Assembly (NCBI GenBank): GCA_016861045.1
Contig: BOKP01000001.1
Coordinates: 499,529-563,528 of the forward strand
Reading direction: 5' to 3'
Source of the DNA: Actinomycetes bacterium
GTDB lineage: Bacteria; Actinomycetota; Thermoleophilia; Solirubrobacterales; 70-9
Length of the DNA stretch: 64,000 bases
Positions 17,575 through 24,787 of this stretch are shown here, piece by piece (within the stretch, counting starts at the first letter, position 1; each line of letters opens with the position of its first letter). The notes beneath the pieces were generated by a model. The model was not told where the DNA came from. It made no database searches and saw only the letters and a list, made by a program, of their open reading frames with translations. A program made the translations under genes and the position numbers.

Positions 17575-18354
17575 GTGGCCGGCGACGACGAGCGCGATCG
17601 CGGCGGCTGGTGGCCCGGGGAGGAGACGGCGGAGCCCGAGCGTCGCGGGCGGGACCGCCCCCGGGGGCTGGCGAGCCCTGAGCGGCCGCGCCCGGGCGGG
17701 CGCTACGCGGCCTTCGTCGGGATCGCGTTCATCGTCGTGATCGCGATCGCGCTCGTCAACCTGCTCAACACCGAGGATGTCGGGATCGAGCTCGAGCAGG
17801 GTCGGCCGCTGGCCGAGTTCGCGGTGCCCGACGCGCTCGTCCCGAGCGCCGCGGATGCCGACGCCAACATCGCCCAGGACGACTGCGAGAGCTCGCGCAA
17901 CCCCTGCCCCGAGGACGACCGGCGAACGCCGGCCTGCGAGATAACCGCGCCGGGCGCGATCCGCGTCTGCGACCTCTTCGACCGGCCGCTCGCGATCTCG
18001 TTCTGGTTCACGCGCGGCGGCGACTGCCTGCCGAGCCAGGACGCCTTCGACTCGGCCGCCCGTCGCTACGCCGGCCGCGTCAACTTCCTCAGCATCAACG
18101 TCCGCGACGACCCCGAGACGGTCGCCGGCATCGTTCGCGAGCGCGGCTGGCGGGTCCCGGTCGGACTCGATCGCGACGGTGCCGTCTCCAACCTCTACCG
18201 CGTCGGCGTCTGCCCGACGATCGTGCTCGCCTATCCCGGCGGGATCGTCGACGACACGGCGATCCGGGCGGGTAACTACGACGCCGCCGGAATCGACGGG
18301 CTGGTCGACGGGCTGCTCGCGGCGTCACGGCGGCGGGCCGCGACGGTGCGCTAG
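17575..18354 (+). CDS. Membrane-anchored thioredoxin-like protein
   Basis: A 259-residue protein with a charged cytoplasmic N-terminus, one transmembrane helix at about 44-64 and an extracytoplasmic thioredoxin-fold domain of the AhpC/TlpA type. The active-site position reads C-L-P-S (Cys151 to Ser154), so the resolving Cys of a CxxC is missing. The cis-Pro loop is V-C-P-T (Cys213, Pro214), and further Cys residues occur at 104, 111, 121 and 132. A monothiol reductase, peroxidase or chaperone role is possible. The GTG start follows the RND stop by 2 nt. Co-transcription suggests that it acts in the same envelope process as the transporter. Confidence 0.75.
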   Translation: MAGDDERDRGGWWPGEETAEPERRGRDRPRGLASPERPRPGGRYAAFVGIAFIVVIAIALVNLLNTEDVGIELEQGRPLAEFAVPDALVPSAADADANIAQDDCESSRNPCPEDDRRTPACEITAPGAIRVCDLFDRPLAISFWFTRGGDCLPSQDAFDSAARRYAGRVNFLSINVRDDPETVAGIVRERGWRVPVGLDRDGAVSNLYRVGVCPTIVLAYPGGIVDDTAIRAGNYDAAGIDGLVDGLLAASRRRAATVR

Positions 18355-18356
18355 CG

Positions 18357-19010
18357 ATGCCCGGCGAGGATCAGGAGCGCCTCGCCGAGCGCGGCGCCGT
18401 CGATCCCGCGGTGGCGGCGGAGCTCCGCGGCCTCTACCTGCGGTGGCTCGAGGTGCCGCACGGCTCCGGGCGCAGCCCGAAGGAGCTGAAGCGTCGGCTC
18501 GCGGCGCTGTCGGACCGGTTCGCCGGCCCGCAGGCAATGGCGTTCCGGGCGAGGCCGATCCCCCACGCCTACCGGGTCTTCTACCGGCATATCGGCCTCG
18601 ATCCCGACGAGCAGCCGAGCGGTCCGGAGGCACTGGTGCTCGAGCGGATGCTGAAGGGAGGCTTCGTCAGCCGGAGCCTGCTCGACGACGGGCTGACGAT
18701 CGCGATGATCGAGACGGGCGTGCCGCTCGTCGCCTTCGACGCAGCCGCGGTCTCCGGCCCGCCGCGGATCCGCCCCAGCGCCGCCGGCGAGGGCCTCGAC
18801 GGCCGCCCCTCCCCGCTGCCGGCGGGGACGCTCGTCCTCGCCGACGACGTGCGCCCGCTGGCGCTGCTGTTCGGCGCCATCGCCTCCGGTCGCGGCGTCA
18901 GCCCGGCGACCGCGCGGACGCTGCTCGTCGCCGTCGGCGTCGCCGGGGTCCCCGCGATCGCGATCGAGGAGGCGCTCTGGATCGTCGCCGAGGTCCTCGA
19001 GGGCGGGTAG
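18357..19010 (+). CDS. B3/4 (tRNA-editing-like) domain protein
   Basis: A 217-residue soluble protein. Residues about 55-190 match the B3/B4 domain pattern of the phenylalanyl-tRNA synthetase beta subunit: an Arg/aromatic segment HAYRVFYRHIGLDPDE, a SGPEALVLERMLKGG stretch and a following AFDAA beta region. Free-standing B3/4 proteins are known; in synthetases the domain hydrolyses mischarged tRNA. The ATG lies 2 nt after the stop of the thioredoxin-like gene. The link to an RND transporter is unexpected and gives no obvious function. It may act as a metabolite-binding rather than an editing protein. Confidence 0.7.
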   Translation: MPGEDQERLAERGAVDPAVAAELRGLYLRWLEVPHGSGRSPKELKRRLAALSDRFAGPQAMAFRARPIPHAYRVFYRHIGLDPDEQPSGPEALVLERMLKGGFVSRSLLDDGLTIAMIETGVPLVAFDAAAVSGPPRIRPSAAGEGLDGRPSPLPAGTLVLADDVRPLALLFGAIASGRGVSPATARTLLVAVGVAGVPAIAIEEALWIVAEVLEGG

Positions 19011-19141
19011 CCTCCGTCCGCGGCCGCCGCCCTGCTGGGCCATCCCAGCCCAACATGCGGCGGTCAGGATGACCCGGATGGGGCGATCGGGGCGGCGAAC
19101 ACGGCTACAATGCTCCGACTCGACCCGGAAAGGGGCCCCCG

Positions 19142-19663
19142 GTGCGGGAGCTTCTGCAGCACGATCCGATGCCGCCGCCCGGCGCCGCCCGGGGATCGAG
19201 GGTCGGCGTTGACGAGCGGGCCGCGTGCCGGTCTCTGCGCATGCAGATCGCCCGCCTCGAGCGCGAGCTCGCCGAGCTCTTCGCGGGCACCGCGCCGCGT
19301 GCCGGGATCGAATGGCGGGTCGGCGCCAGGGGCGGACCTCGGGTTCTGGGCTTCGCCGACCTCGAGCGGACCCGCGACGCGCTCGCGACGCGGCTCGTGG
19401 AGGCCCGGGCCGAGATCGGCCGCCGCGCGGAGCGCGAGGAGGCGAAGCGGGCGCTCGTCGAGCGGATGATCGCCGACCCTGCCGGCCACCGCTGGGTGCG
19501 GGTCCGCGGCGAGGAGGTCGGCGAGCGCGGCTGCAAGCACTGGCACTCGCGCCCGCGCTGGGGCCTGCTCGGGATGATCGCCGGCTGGTGGCGGGTAAAG
19601 CTCTCCTCCGGCTGTCCCTTAGCCTCCGGGGCGTGCCGACCGCGCGTCCCGCTCCCGAGCTGA
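19142..19663 (+). CDS. Uncharacterised protein with conserved C-terminal Cys/His motif
   Basis: A 173-residue protein without a signal peptide. Residues about 28-115 form a highly charged alpha-helical, probably coiled-coil segment (QIARLERELAELF; then an Arg/Glu-rich helix). The C-terminal part has a compact aromatic, Cys- and His-bearing motif: RGCKHWHSRPR, then LLGMIAGWWRVKLSSGCPL. The arrangement Cys-x-His-x-His and a later Cys could bind a metal. I recall similar C-termini in hypothetical proteins of related actinobacteria but cannot check this. It starts with GTG after a GGGGCCCCC-type spacer; 9 nt separate it from the following membrane protein gene. Confidence 0.65.
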   Translation: MRELLQHDPMPPPGAARGSRVGVDERAACRSLRMQIARLERELAELFAGTAPRAGIEWRVGARGGPRVLGFADLERTRDALATRLVEARAEIGRRAEREEAKRALVERMIADPAGHRWVRVRGEEVGERGCKHWHSRPRWGLLGMIAGWWRVKLSSGCPLASGACRPRVPLPS

Positions 19664-19672
19664 GCTCCGAGG

Positions 19673-20203
19673 ATGGCCTCCGCTAAGCGGCGCAAGCGGC
19701 GCCGACGCCGAGCGCGGGCGGGCGCTTCCGGCGCGCCGACGCCGGAAGGTGAGACGACCCCCCGCCCGGCGCCGCCGCCTCGCCGCCGACGAGCCGCCGC
19801 CGACGAGCCGCCGCCGCCGCCGTGGGGGAGCTTCCCGCTGATCGAGCTCAGCGTGCTCGCCGGGATCGTCATGCTCATCCTCGGCTTCTTCGTCGTCGGC
19901 GGCGACCGCGGGCCGATCCTGATCGCCGCGGGGCTCGCCCTGGGCTCGATCGGCGGGCTCGAGCTGAGCATCCGCGAGCACCTGGCGGGGTACCGCTCGC
20001 ACACGGTGGTGCTCGCCGGCGTTCCGGCCCTGATCGTCCTCGGGCTGCTCTTCTACCTCGCCCCCGAGGGGCTGCCGGCGCTCGGCCGCGCCGCGATCGG
20101 CCTGGCCGTGTTCGCGGGCGCGGCGGCGCTGCTGGTCCGGCTGTTCAGTCGCCGGTCGGGGGGCGCGCGCTACCGGTTCGCGCCGTTCCGCGGGCGCCGG
20201 TGA
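19673..20203 (+). CDS. Hypothetical membrane protein with basic N-terminal tail
   Basis: A 176-residue protein. The first ~50 residues are extremely Lys/Arg-, Ala- and Pro-rich and likely cytosolic and disordered. Four hydrophobic helices follow (roughly 55-75, 82-98, 109-128 and 136-154) and a short basic tail. No family is recognised. It follows the Cys/His protein by 9 nt in the same direction, suggesting co-transcription. The basic tail could bind nucleic acid or lipid headgroups, but this is only composition-based. Confidence 0.6.
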   Translation: MASAKRRKRRRRRARAGASGAPTPEGETTPRPAPPPRRRRAAADEPPPPPWGSFPLIELSVLAGIVMLILGFFVVGGDRGPILIAAGLALGSIGGLELSIREHLAGYRSHTVVLAGVPALIVLGLLFYLAPEGLPALGRAAIGLAVFAGAAALLVRLFSRRSGGARYRFAPFRGRR

Positions 20204-20206
20204 GAT

Positions 20207-20256
20207 AACCGCGCGACTCGCAGCCCTCCGGGCTGCTCGACTGCGCCGACCGGCCG
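20207..20256. repeat. Dispersed intergenic repeat, family B copy 1
   Basis: A ~50-nt segment starting AACCGCGCGACTCG and containing the palindromic core GCAGCCC-tcc-GGGCTGC. A second copy lies 84 nt downstream (20291-20341) and a third, truncated copy at 55745-55783. All three are intergenic. Confidence 0.85.
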
Positions 20257-20275
20257 GGTCACGCCCCGGCCGGTC
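20248..20275 (+). terminator. Strong hairpin between convergent genes (possible terminator)
   Basis: GACCGGCCGGG at 20248-20258 pairs perfectly with CCCGGCCGGTC at 20265-20275 across a 6-nt loop, an 11-bp all-strong stem. It lies between the rightward membrane protein gene and the leftward mihF-like gene. No U-tract follows, so factor-independent termination is uncertain. Confidence 0.5.
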
Positions 20276-20290
20276 TCCCGGGCAACAACC

Positions 20291-20341
20291 AACCGCGCGA
20301 CTCGCAACCCTCCGGGCTGCTCGACTGCGCCGACCGGCCGG
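20291..20341. repeat. Dispersed intergenic repeat, family B copy 2
   Basis: Nearly identical to 20207-20256, with one G-to-A change in the left arm of the core (GCAACCC for GCAGCCC). That change weakens the palindrome. The copy ends in the same CGACCGGCCGG tail. Confidence 0.85.
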
Positions 20342-20400
20342 ACCGCCGGACCGCCGGGTCGGCGGGATGGGCATCGGCGTCCCGGCTTGCGGCAGGGGGC

Positions 20401-20739
20401 TCAGCGGCGCGCGGCCAGCTTCTCCTCGAGGGCGCTGGCCAGCGCCTCGCGCTGGCGCAGCGTCAGCCTTCCGAGCTGGCGGTTCTCGCTGACGGCGAGC
20501 GGCACCAGGAACTTGCGGGTCCTGGTCCGGCCCCAGCGCGACTGGCTGCGCAGCAGCTCCGAGACCGACATGGTCTCGGTCTCCCAGGGACAGGAGCGAA
20601 CGACCTGCGCCGCCCCCAGGTCCCCGGCCCGGACTGCGCGCTTGAGGGCGGCGCGGGCGAGGCGGACCCGGTTGGCGTGCTCGAGAGCACGGATGTGTTG
20701 GGGCACAGCGGCGGGCGCAGCCGTCGAGGCAGCTTCCAT
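20401..20739 (-). CDS. mihF-like integration host factor / nucleoid protein
   Basis: A 112-residue small basic protein. It resembles actinobacterial integration host factor (mIHF/sIHF): a helical N-terminus with RALEHANRVRLARAALKRAVRAG, a SVSELL-type helix start, a segment in the place of the helix-two-turn-helix (RWGRTRTRKFLVPL) and a C-terminal LTLRQREALASAL helix. Such proteins bind DNA without strong sequence preference and shape the nucleoid. The ATG at 20739 follows an excellent AGGAGGAGGAG site, which rules out the longer upstream frame. The linker around residue 50 (SCPWETETM) is less conserved than in Mycobacterium, so it could be a diverged paralogue. Confidence 0.62.
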   Translation of the reverse strand: MEAASTAAPAAVPQHIRALEHANRVRLARAALKRAVRAGDLGAAQVVRSCPWETETMSVSELLRSQSRWGRTRTRKFLVPLAVSENRQLGRLTLRQREALASALEEKLAARR

Positions 20740-21133
20740 ACTCACTCCTCCTCCTGCGATGAGTGCGGTGGTGATGACGGGTCTTCGGCCCGAACGGGGG
20801 TGATCGATGCTCCGATCCGGACCCGGGAGGCTCCCTTGGCGAAACCCTCCCGAGCCGCTTCTGTCCCTGTCGCGTTCGGTGGTTGGGCACCCTAGTGACC
20901 GCCGCCGGAGCGTGTCCGCAGACGCCCCCGAAACCCCCTTCGCCGGCCCGCTAAGAGCAGGTTTTTCGTCCCCGGCTGGCCGAATTGGCGCTTGTGAACG
21001 ATCGGACAAGTCGAAACTACCCGAACCGGGGTAGGAGGCCCGGCACAATCGCGCCCGCGCGGGACGATGGCCATCAACCGGCGCATAGGCGCTTCCCGAG
21101 GGCGCTCGCGCCGATTCGCGGGGGGTGTCGGGC
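20740..21133. other. 394-nt intergenic region
   Basis: No gene with good coding character is seen on either strand. The region lies upstream of the leftward mihF-like gene and downstream of the leftward alpha-oxoamine synthase gene. It probably holds the mihF-like promoter and the terminator noted at 21017-21034. Its base composition is somewhat less GC-rich than that of the flanking genes. Confidence 0.5.
21017..21034 (-). terminator. Candidate terminator of the alpha-oxoamine synthase gene
   Basis: On the minus strand CTACCC and GGGTAG form a 6-bp stem with a 6-nt loop, followed by TTTCG. It lies about 100 nt past the stop at 21134. The short T-run makes it a weak intrinsic terminator candidate. 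Confidence 0.35.
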
Positions 21134-22405
21134 TCAGTCGCCGAGGAGCTCGGGGGAGCGCTCGACGACCCGCTCGAAGATCGCCAGGGCCCGGTCGAGG
21201 TGCTCGGTCTCGTGGGTGGCCATCAGGCTCGTCCGCAGAAGCGCCCCGGCCGGGGGCACCGCGGGGTGGAGGGCGACGTTCGTGTAGAGGCCTTCCGCGT
21301 AGAGCGCCTTCCAGAGCATCGCCGCGCGTACGTCCTCGCCGACGATCACCGGCACGATCGGGGTCAGCGCCTCGCCGCCGCCGGGCAGCGGCGTCGGCTC
21401 GACGACCCGGAGGCCGAGGTCGCTGAGCCCGCGGTGCAGGTAGGCGGCGTTGTCGAGGAGCTTCGCCATCAGCTCCGGGCCCTCGTCGCGGATGATCCGC
21501 AGCGCGGCCAGCGCGGCGCCGACCGCAGCCGGCACCGCCGCGGCGCTGAACAGGAAGGATCGGGCCGCGATCCGCAGGTAGTCGGTCACCTCGGCCGGCC
21601 CGGCGATGAAGCCGCCGCAGGAGGCGAAGCTCTTCGAGAAGGTCCCCATTCGCAGATCGACCGCGTCCTCGGCGCCGAGCAGCTCGCTGGCGCCGGCCCC
21701 ACGGGCGCCGAGGACGCCGACGCCGTGGGCCTCGTCGACCATCAGCCGCGCCCCGTAGCGGCGGCATAGCGCGACGACATCGTTGAGCGGGCAGATGTCG
21801 CCCTCCATCGAGAAGACGCCGTCGACGACGACGAGGACGCCGCCGCCGTCGCCGGCGGCGCGCTCGAGCATCCGCTCGAGCTTGTCGATGCGGTTGTGGC
21901 GGAACGGCCGCAGCTTCGCCCCCGACAACCGGCAGCCGTCGAGGATCGAGGCATGGTCGCCGGAGTCGCAGATCACGGTGTCGCCGGGGCCGAGGATCGT
22001 GCCGATGCAGCCGACGTTCGCCTGGTAGCCGGTGGTGAACACGAGCGCCGCCTCGGTTCCCATCCAGTCGGCCAGCTCCTCCTCGAGCTCGACGTGGAGC
22101 GGGATCGTCCCGTTCAGCAGGCGCGAACCGGTCAGCGCGGTCCCGTACGTGTCGAGCGCGTCGCGGGCGGCCCGCTCGACTCGCGGGTCGCCGGTCAGCC
22201 CGAGGTAGTTGTTGGACCCGAGCATCAGCATCTCGCGCCCCTCCATCTCGACCACCGGGCCCGCCTGCGAGGTGAGCAGGCGGAAGTAGGGCATCATGTC
22301 GGCCTGCTCGGCGAGCTCGAGGAGCTCGCGACGGTCGTGGTCGCGTGCCTTTGCGAAGACGTCGGCCTCGATTCGCGGACCTTGCGCGGAAAGCTGCTCG
22401 CTCAT
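21134..22405 (-). CDS. Alpha-oxoamine synthase (KBL/BioF/SPT-like aminotransferase)
   Basis: A 423-residue cytosolic PLP enzyme of the alpha-oxoamine synthase family, which condenses an amino acid with an acyl-CoA and releases CO2. Family marks are the N-terminal GSNNYLGLT, the aromatic-stacking His in DSGDHAS (His151), DEAHGVG (Asp224, binds the PLP ring nitrogen) and GTFSKSFAS with the Schiff-base Lys258. A ~35-residue N-terminal extension before the core is longer than in BioF, somewhat as in serine palmitoyltransferase-like members. Glycine C-acetyltransferase, 8-amino-7-oxononanoate synthase and serine palmitoyltransferase are all possible. No biotin or threonine-degradation gene lies nearby to decide. 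Confidence 0.87.
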   Translation of the reverse strand: MSEQLSAQGPRIEADVFAKARDHDRRELLELAEQADMMPYFRLLTSQAGPVVEMEGREMLMLGSNNYLGLTGDPRVERAARDALDTYGTALTGSRLLNGTIPLHVELEEELADWMGTEAALVFTTGYQANVGCIGTILGPGDTVICDSGDHASILDGCRLSGAKLRPFRHNRIDKLERMLERAAGDGGGVLVVVDGVFSMEGDICPLNDVVALCRRYGARLMVDEAHGVGVLGARGAGASELLGAEDAVDLRMGTFSKSFASCGGFIAGPAEVTDYLRIAARSFLFSAAAVPAAVGAALAALRIIRDEGPELMAKLLDNAAYLHRGLSDLGLRVVEPTPLPGGGEALTPIVPVIVGEDVRAAMLWKALYAEGLYTNVALHPAVPPAGALLRTSLMATHETEHLDRALAIFERVVERSPELLGD

Positions 22406-22464
22406 GCCCGAAGTGTCCCACTTGGCGCCCCCGCGGCGCCGGGGCGATACGTAGACTGGCTCCG

Positions 22465-22788
22465 ATGAGCAGCGGACCCGTCGTCGAGGCCGAGGCGGTC
22501 GAGGAGCAGGTCGCCGCCGGCGAGGACCCGGGCGGCGACGAGCAGGTCCGGCCGCTGCCGGCGCGGCGCTCCCCCTCCGAGCTCGACGCTTGGAAGGGCG
22601 ACGTCCGCGCCCTCGCGGTGGTCGCCGCCGGCGGGCTCGCCGCCGGGGCGGCGACGATCGCCGCCGTCAGCGCCGCAAGGTCGGTGGCCGGCGGGCGCGG
22701 GCGGCGGTCGCTGCGGCGTTCCCGCCCCGATCGGGACGTGATCGCGAGCCGCTCCTTCCTCGTCGACGTTCACCTGCTCGGGCGCTGA
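22465..22788 (+). CDS. Small hypothetical protein with one hydrophobic helix
   Basis: A 107-residue protein with an acidic N-terminus (Glu/Val/Asp-rich), a hydrophobic Ala/Gly/Val helix at about 48-70 and a very Arg-rich C-terminal third. No family is recognised. It may be a single-pass membrane protein with a cytosolic basic tail. The ATG at 22465 has no clear ribosome binding site. Its stop codon overlaps the start of the DNA glycosylase gene (TGATG), which supports real translation and coupling. Confidence 0.5.
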   Translation: MSSGPVVEAEAVEEQVAAGEDPGGDEQVRPLPARRSPSELDAWKGDVRALAVVAAGGLAAGAATIAAVSAARSVAGGRGRRSLRRSRPDRDVIASRSFLVDVHLLGR

Positions 22789-23777
22789 TGCCGTCCCCGG
22801 CCCGGCCGCGCCGTGGGCCGGGCCGCTCGCTGGTGGTCGCGGTCAACCCGCCTGGGAGCTACCGGTTCGGGGGTCGCGTCCCCGATCGGGTCTCCCGCCA
22901 CCGCGGCCGGGTCTACGAGCGCTTCCTCCACGTCGACCGATGCGCGGTCCTCGTCCGCGCCTGGGCGGAGCCGCGCACCGGGGCGATCGCGATCGCCGCC
23001 CTGCCGGCGCCGGAGCCGTGGCTTCCCCGGCCCTGCGGGCGCTCCGCCGGCGACGCCGAGCTCGAGGAGGCGATCGTGCGGATCCGCCATGCTCTCGCCG
23101 TCGACGACGACCTCGCGCCGTTCCGGCGCCGCTTCGCCCGCGATCCGCTGCTCGGGCCGCTGATCCGGCGGCTGCCCCGCTACCGGGTTCGCCGCTGCCC
23201 GAATGCCTGGGAGGCCTTCGCCTGGGCGGTGACCGAGCAGCTCATCGAGTCGCGGGAGGCGGCGGCGATCCAGCGCCGGATCGTCGCCCGGTGGGGGATG
23301 GAGCTGCGCGGCCCAGAGGGCGCGCGCCCGCTCGCCGACGTCCCCGGCCCCGACGTGATCGCCGGCCTCGCTCCGGCCGAGCTCGCAGCCTGCGGGTTGG
23401 CGCCGAAGCGGGCGCTGGCGCTGGTCAAGGCCGCCCGCGAGATCGCGGCCGGTCGCTGCGACCCCGCCGACCCGGCCGGCGATGCGCGCCTGCTGCGGAT
23501 CAGCGAGATCGGGCCGTGGACGATCCGGTGCCTGGCCCTGAAGGGGCGCGGTGACCTCGACTCGCTGCCGGCCGCGGACGTCGCGTACCTGAAGCTGGTC
23601 GGGCGCCTCGCCGGGCTCGGCCGTCGGGCGACGGTCGCCGAGGTCGAGGGGTTCTACGCCCCCTACGCCCCCTGGCGCGGCCTCGCGGCCCGGCTGACCC
23701 TGGTCGGGGGCCCGCGCGAGGCCGGGGCGCCGCCGCTCCGCTACCACCCGCCGGACCCCGGGTACGAGGCGGCCTGA
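22788..23777 (+). CDS. AlkA-like DNA-3-methyladenine glycosylase (HhH-GPD)
   Basis: A 329-residue DNA repair enzyme that removes alkylated bases. The N-terminal ~125 residues match the AlkA_N beta-rich domain. Residues about 130-290 are the HhH-GPD fold with the hairpin-helix ISEIGPWTIRCLALKG and the catalytic Asp264 in LPAADVAY, aligned with Asp238 of E. coli AlkA. The iron-sulphur Cys set of EndoIII is absent, as expected for AlkA. The start overlaps the preceding small gene by 1 nt. It is convergent with the thiamine-precursor ABC operon (8 nt between stops). Confidence 0.85.
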   Translation: MPSPARPRRGPGRSLVVAVNPPGSYRFGGRVPDRVSRHRGRVYERFLHVDRCAVLVRAWAEPRTGAIAIAALPAPEPWLPRPCGRSAGDAELEEAIVRIRHALAVDDDLAPFRRRFARDPLLGPLIRRLPRYRVRRCPNAWEAFAWAVTEQLIESREAAAIQRRIVARWGMELRGPEGARPLADVPGPDVIAGLAPAELAACGLAPKRALALVKAAREIAAGRCDPADPAGDARLLRISEIGPWTIRCLALKGRGDLDSLPAADVAYLKLVGRLAGLGRRATVAEVEGFYAPYAPWRGLAARLTLVGGPREAGAPPLRYHPPDPGYEAA

Positions 23778-23785
23778 AGCCGCCG

Positions 23786-24787
23786 TCACTCGTCGCCGCG
23801 GGCCGGCGGCAGCAGGTCGTTGGTGAGCAGCTCGGCGGCGGCCGGCCGCGAGTCGATCTGCCCGGCCTCGTACAGGTAGTCGGCGAAGCGCTGCCAGCGT
23901 CCCGTGTCCATCCAGCCGTAGGGCCGATCGCCCGGCGGCAGCAGGCGCGGCAGCGTCTTGTCGATCTCGGCTCCGGTCAGCCCCGGGTCGAGCCCGTTGC
24001 CGGCGGCGAGGACCGCGTCGGTGGTCGCCTGCGGGTTCCGCGCGGCAGCGTAGGTGCCGCGCTCGAGCGCCGCCAGGAAGGCGCGGATCGGCTCCGGGTC
24101 GGACTCGACCCGCTCCCGATCGGCGACGAGGACGAGCTCGTCGTAGGTCGGGATCCCGAGCCGATCGACGGGGACGACCCGCGGGTCGAGGCCGCGCTCG
24201 GCGAGGTCGACCCCCTCGACGTTGAGAAAGCCTCCGAACATCGCATCCGCGCGTCCCGAGATCACCGGTGGCATCAGGTTGAAGCCGACGTCGACGAGGT
24301 CGACCGACTCGGGGTCGACGCCCGCCCGCCGGAGGATCGTCTCCAGGTAGGCGGCCTGGTAGGGGATGCCGGCGGTTACCACGGTCTTGCCGGCGAGATC
24401 AGCGGCCGTCTCGATCCCCGCTTCCGGGAGCGAGATCAGCGAGGTCAGCGGGCCGTTCACGAGCGCGGCGACGGCGACGACGTCGAGTCCCTGGTCGCGG
24501 GCGAGGATCACCTCGGGCTCGTAGGAGATCGCGAGGTCGGTGCGGCCGGCGGCGACCTGCTTGATCGGCGCCGCGGGGTCGGAGGGGACCTGTGGGTTGA
24601 CATCGAGGCCCACCTCGTCGAAGTAGCCGCGCTCGAGCGCCGTGAAGACGCCGGCGTGGTCGGGATTGACGTAGAAGTCGAGGGTCAGGCTGAACGGTTC
24701 GCCGTCGTCAGCTTCTCCGCCGCCGCAGGCGGCGAGCGCGATCGCCGTCGCCAGCGTCGCGAGCGCGATCGCCGTCGTCCTTTTCAC
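23786..24787 (-). CDS. thiY: ABC transporter substrate-binding lipoprotein (ThiY/NMT1-like), thiamine-precursor uptake
   Basis: A 333-residue lipoprotein: signal peptide with a lipobox near AACGGG (Cys about residue 21), then a periplasmic-binding-protein type 2 fold of the NMT1/THI5-like group. Signatures are DFYVNPDHAGVFTALERGYF, a DLAISYEPEVI segment and a KTVVTAGIPYQAAYLE stretch. ThiY-type proteins bind pyrimidine precursors of thiamine. The TPP riboswitch at the head of this operon supports that substrate class over riboflavin or nitrate/taurine. The GTG start overlaps the permease stop by 4 nt. It is the third gene of the operon. Confidence 0.88.
   Translation of the reverse strand: MKRTTAIALATLATAIALAACGGGEADDGEPFSLTLDFYVNPDHAGVFTALERGYFDEVGLDVNPQVPSDPAAPIKQVAAGRTDLAISYEPEVILARDQGLDVVAVAALVNGPLTSLISLPEAGIETAADLAGKTVVTAGIPYQAAYLETILRRAGVDPESVDLVDVGFNLMPPVISGRADAMFGGFLNVEGVDLAERGLDPRVVPVDRLGIPTYDELVLVADRERVESDPEPIRAFLAALERGTYAAARNPQATTDAVLAAGNGLDPGLTGAEIDKTLPRLLPPGDRPYGWMDTGRWQRFADYLYEAGQIDSRPAAAELLTNDLLPPARGDE

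Noticed and set aside
20207-20341. Possible CRISPR or attachment-site pair
   Set aside because: Only two nearby copies with one short gap, a third copy 35 kb away, and no integrase or cas gene.
22345-22464. Upstream extension of the small gene before the glycosylase
   Set aside because: It would overlap the divergent alpha-oxoamine synthase 5' end; the ATG at 22465 is the plausible start.
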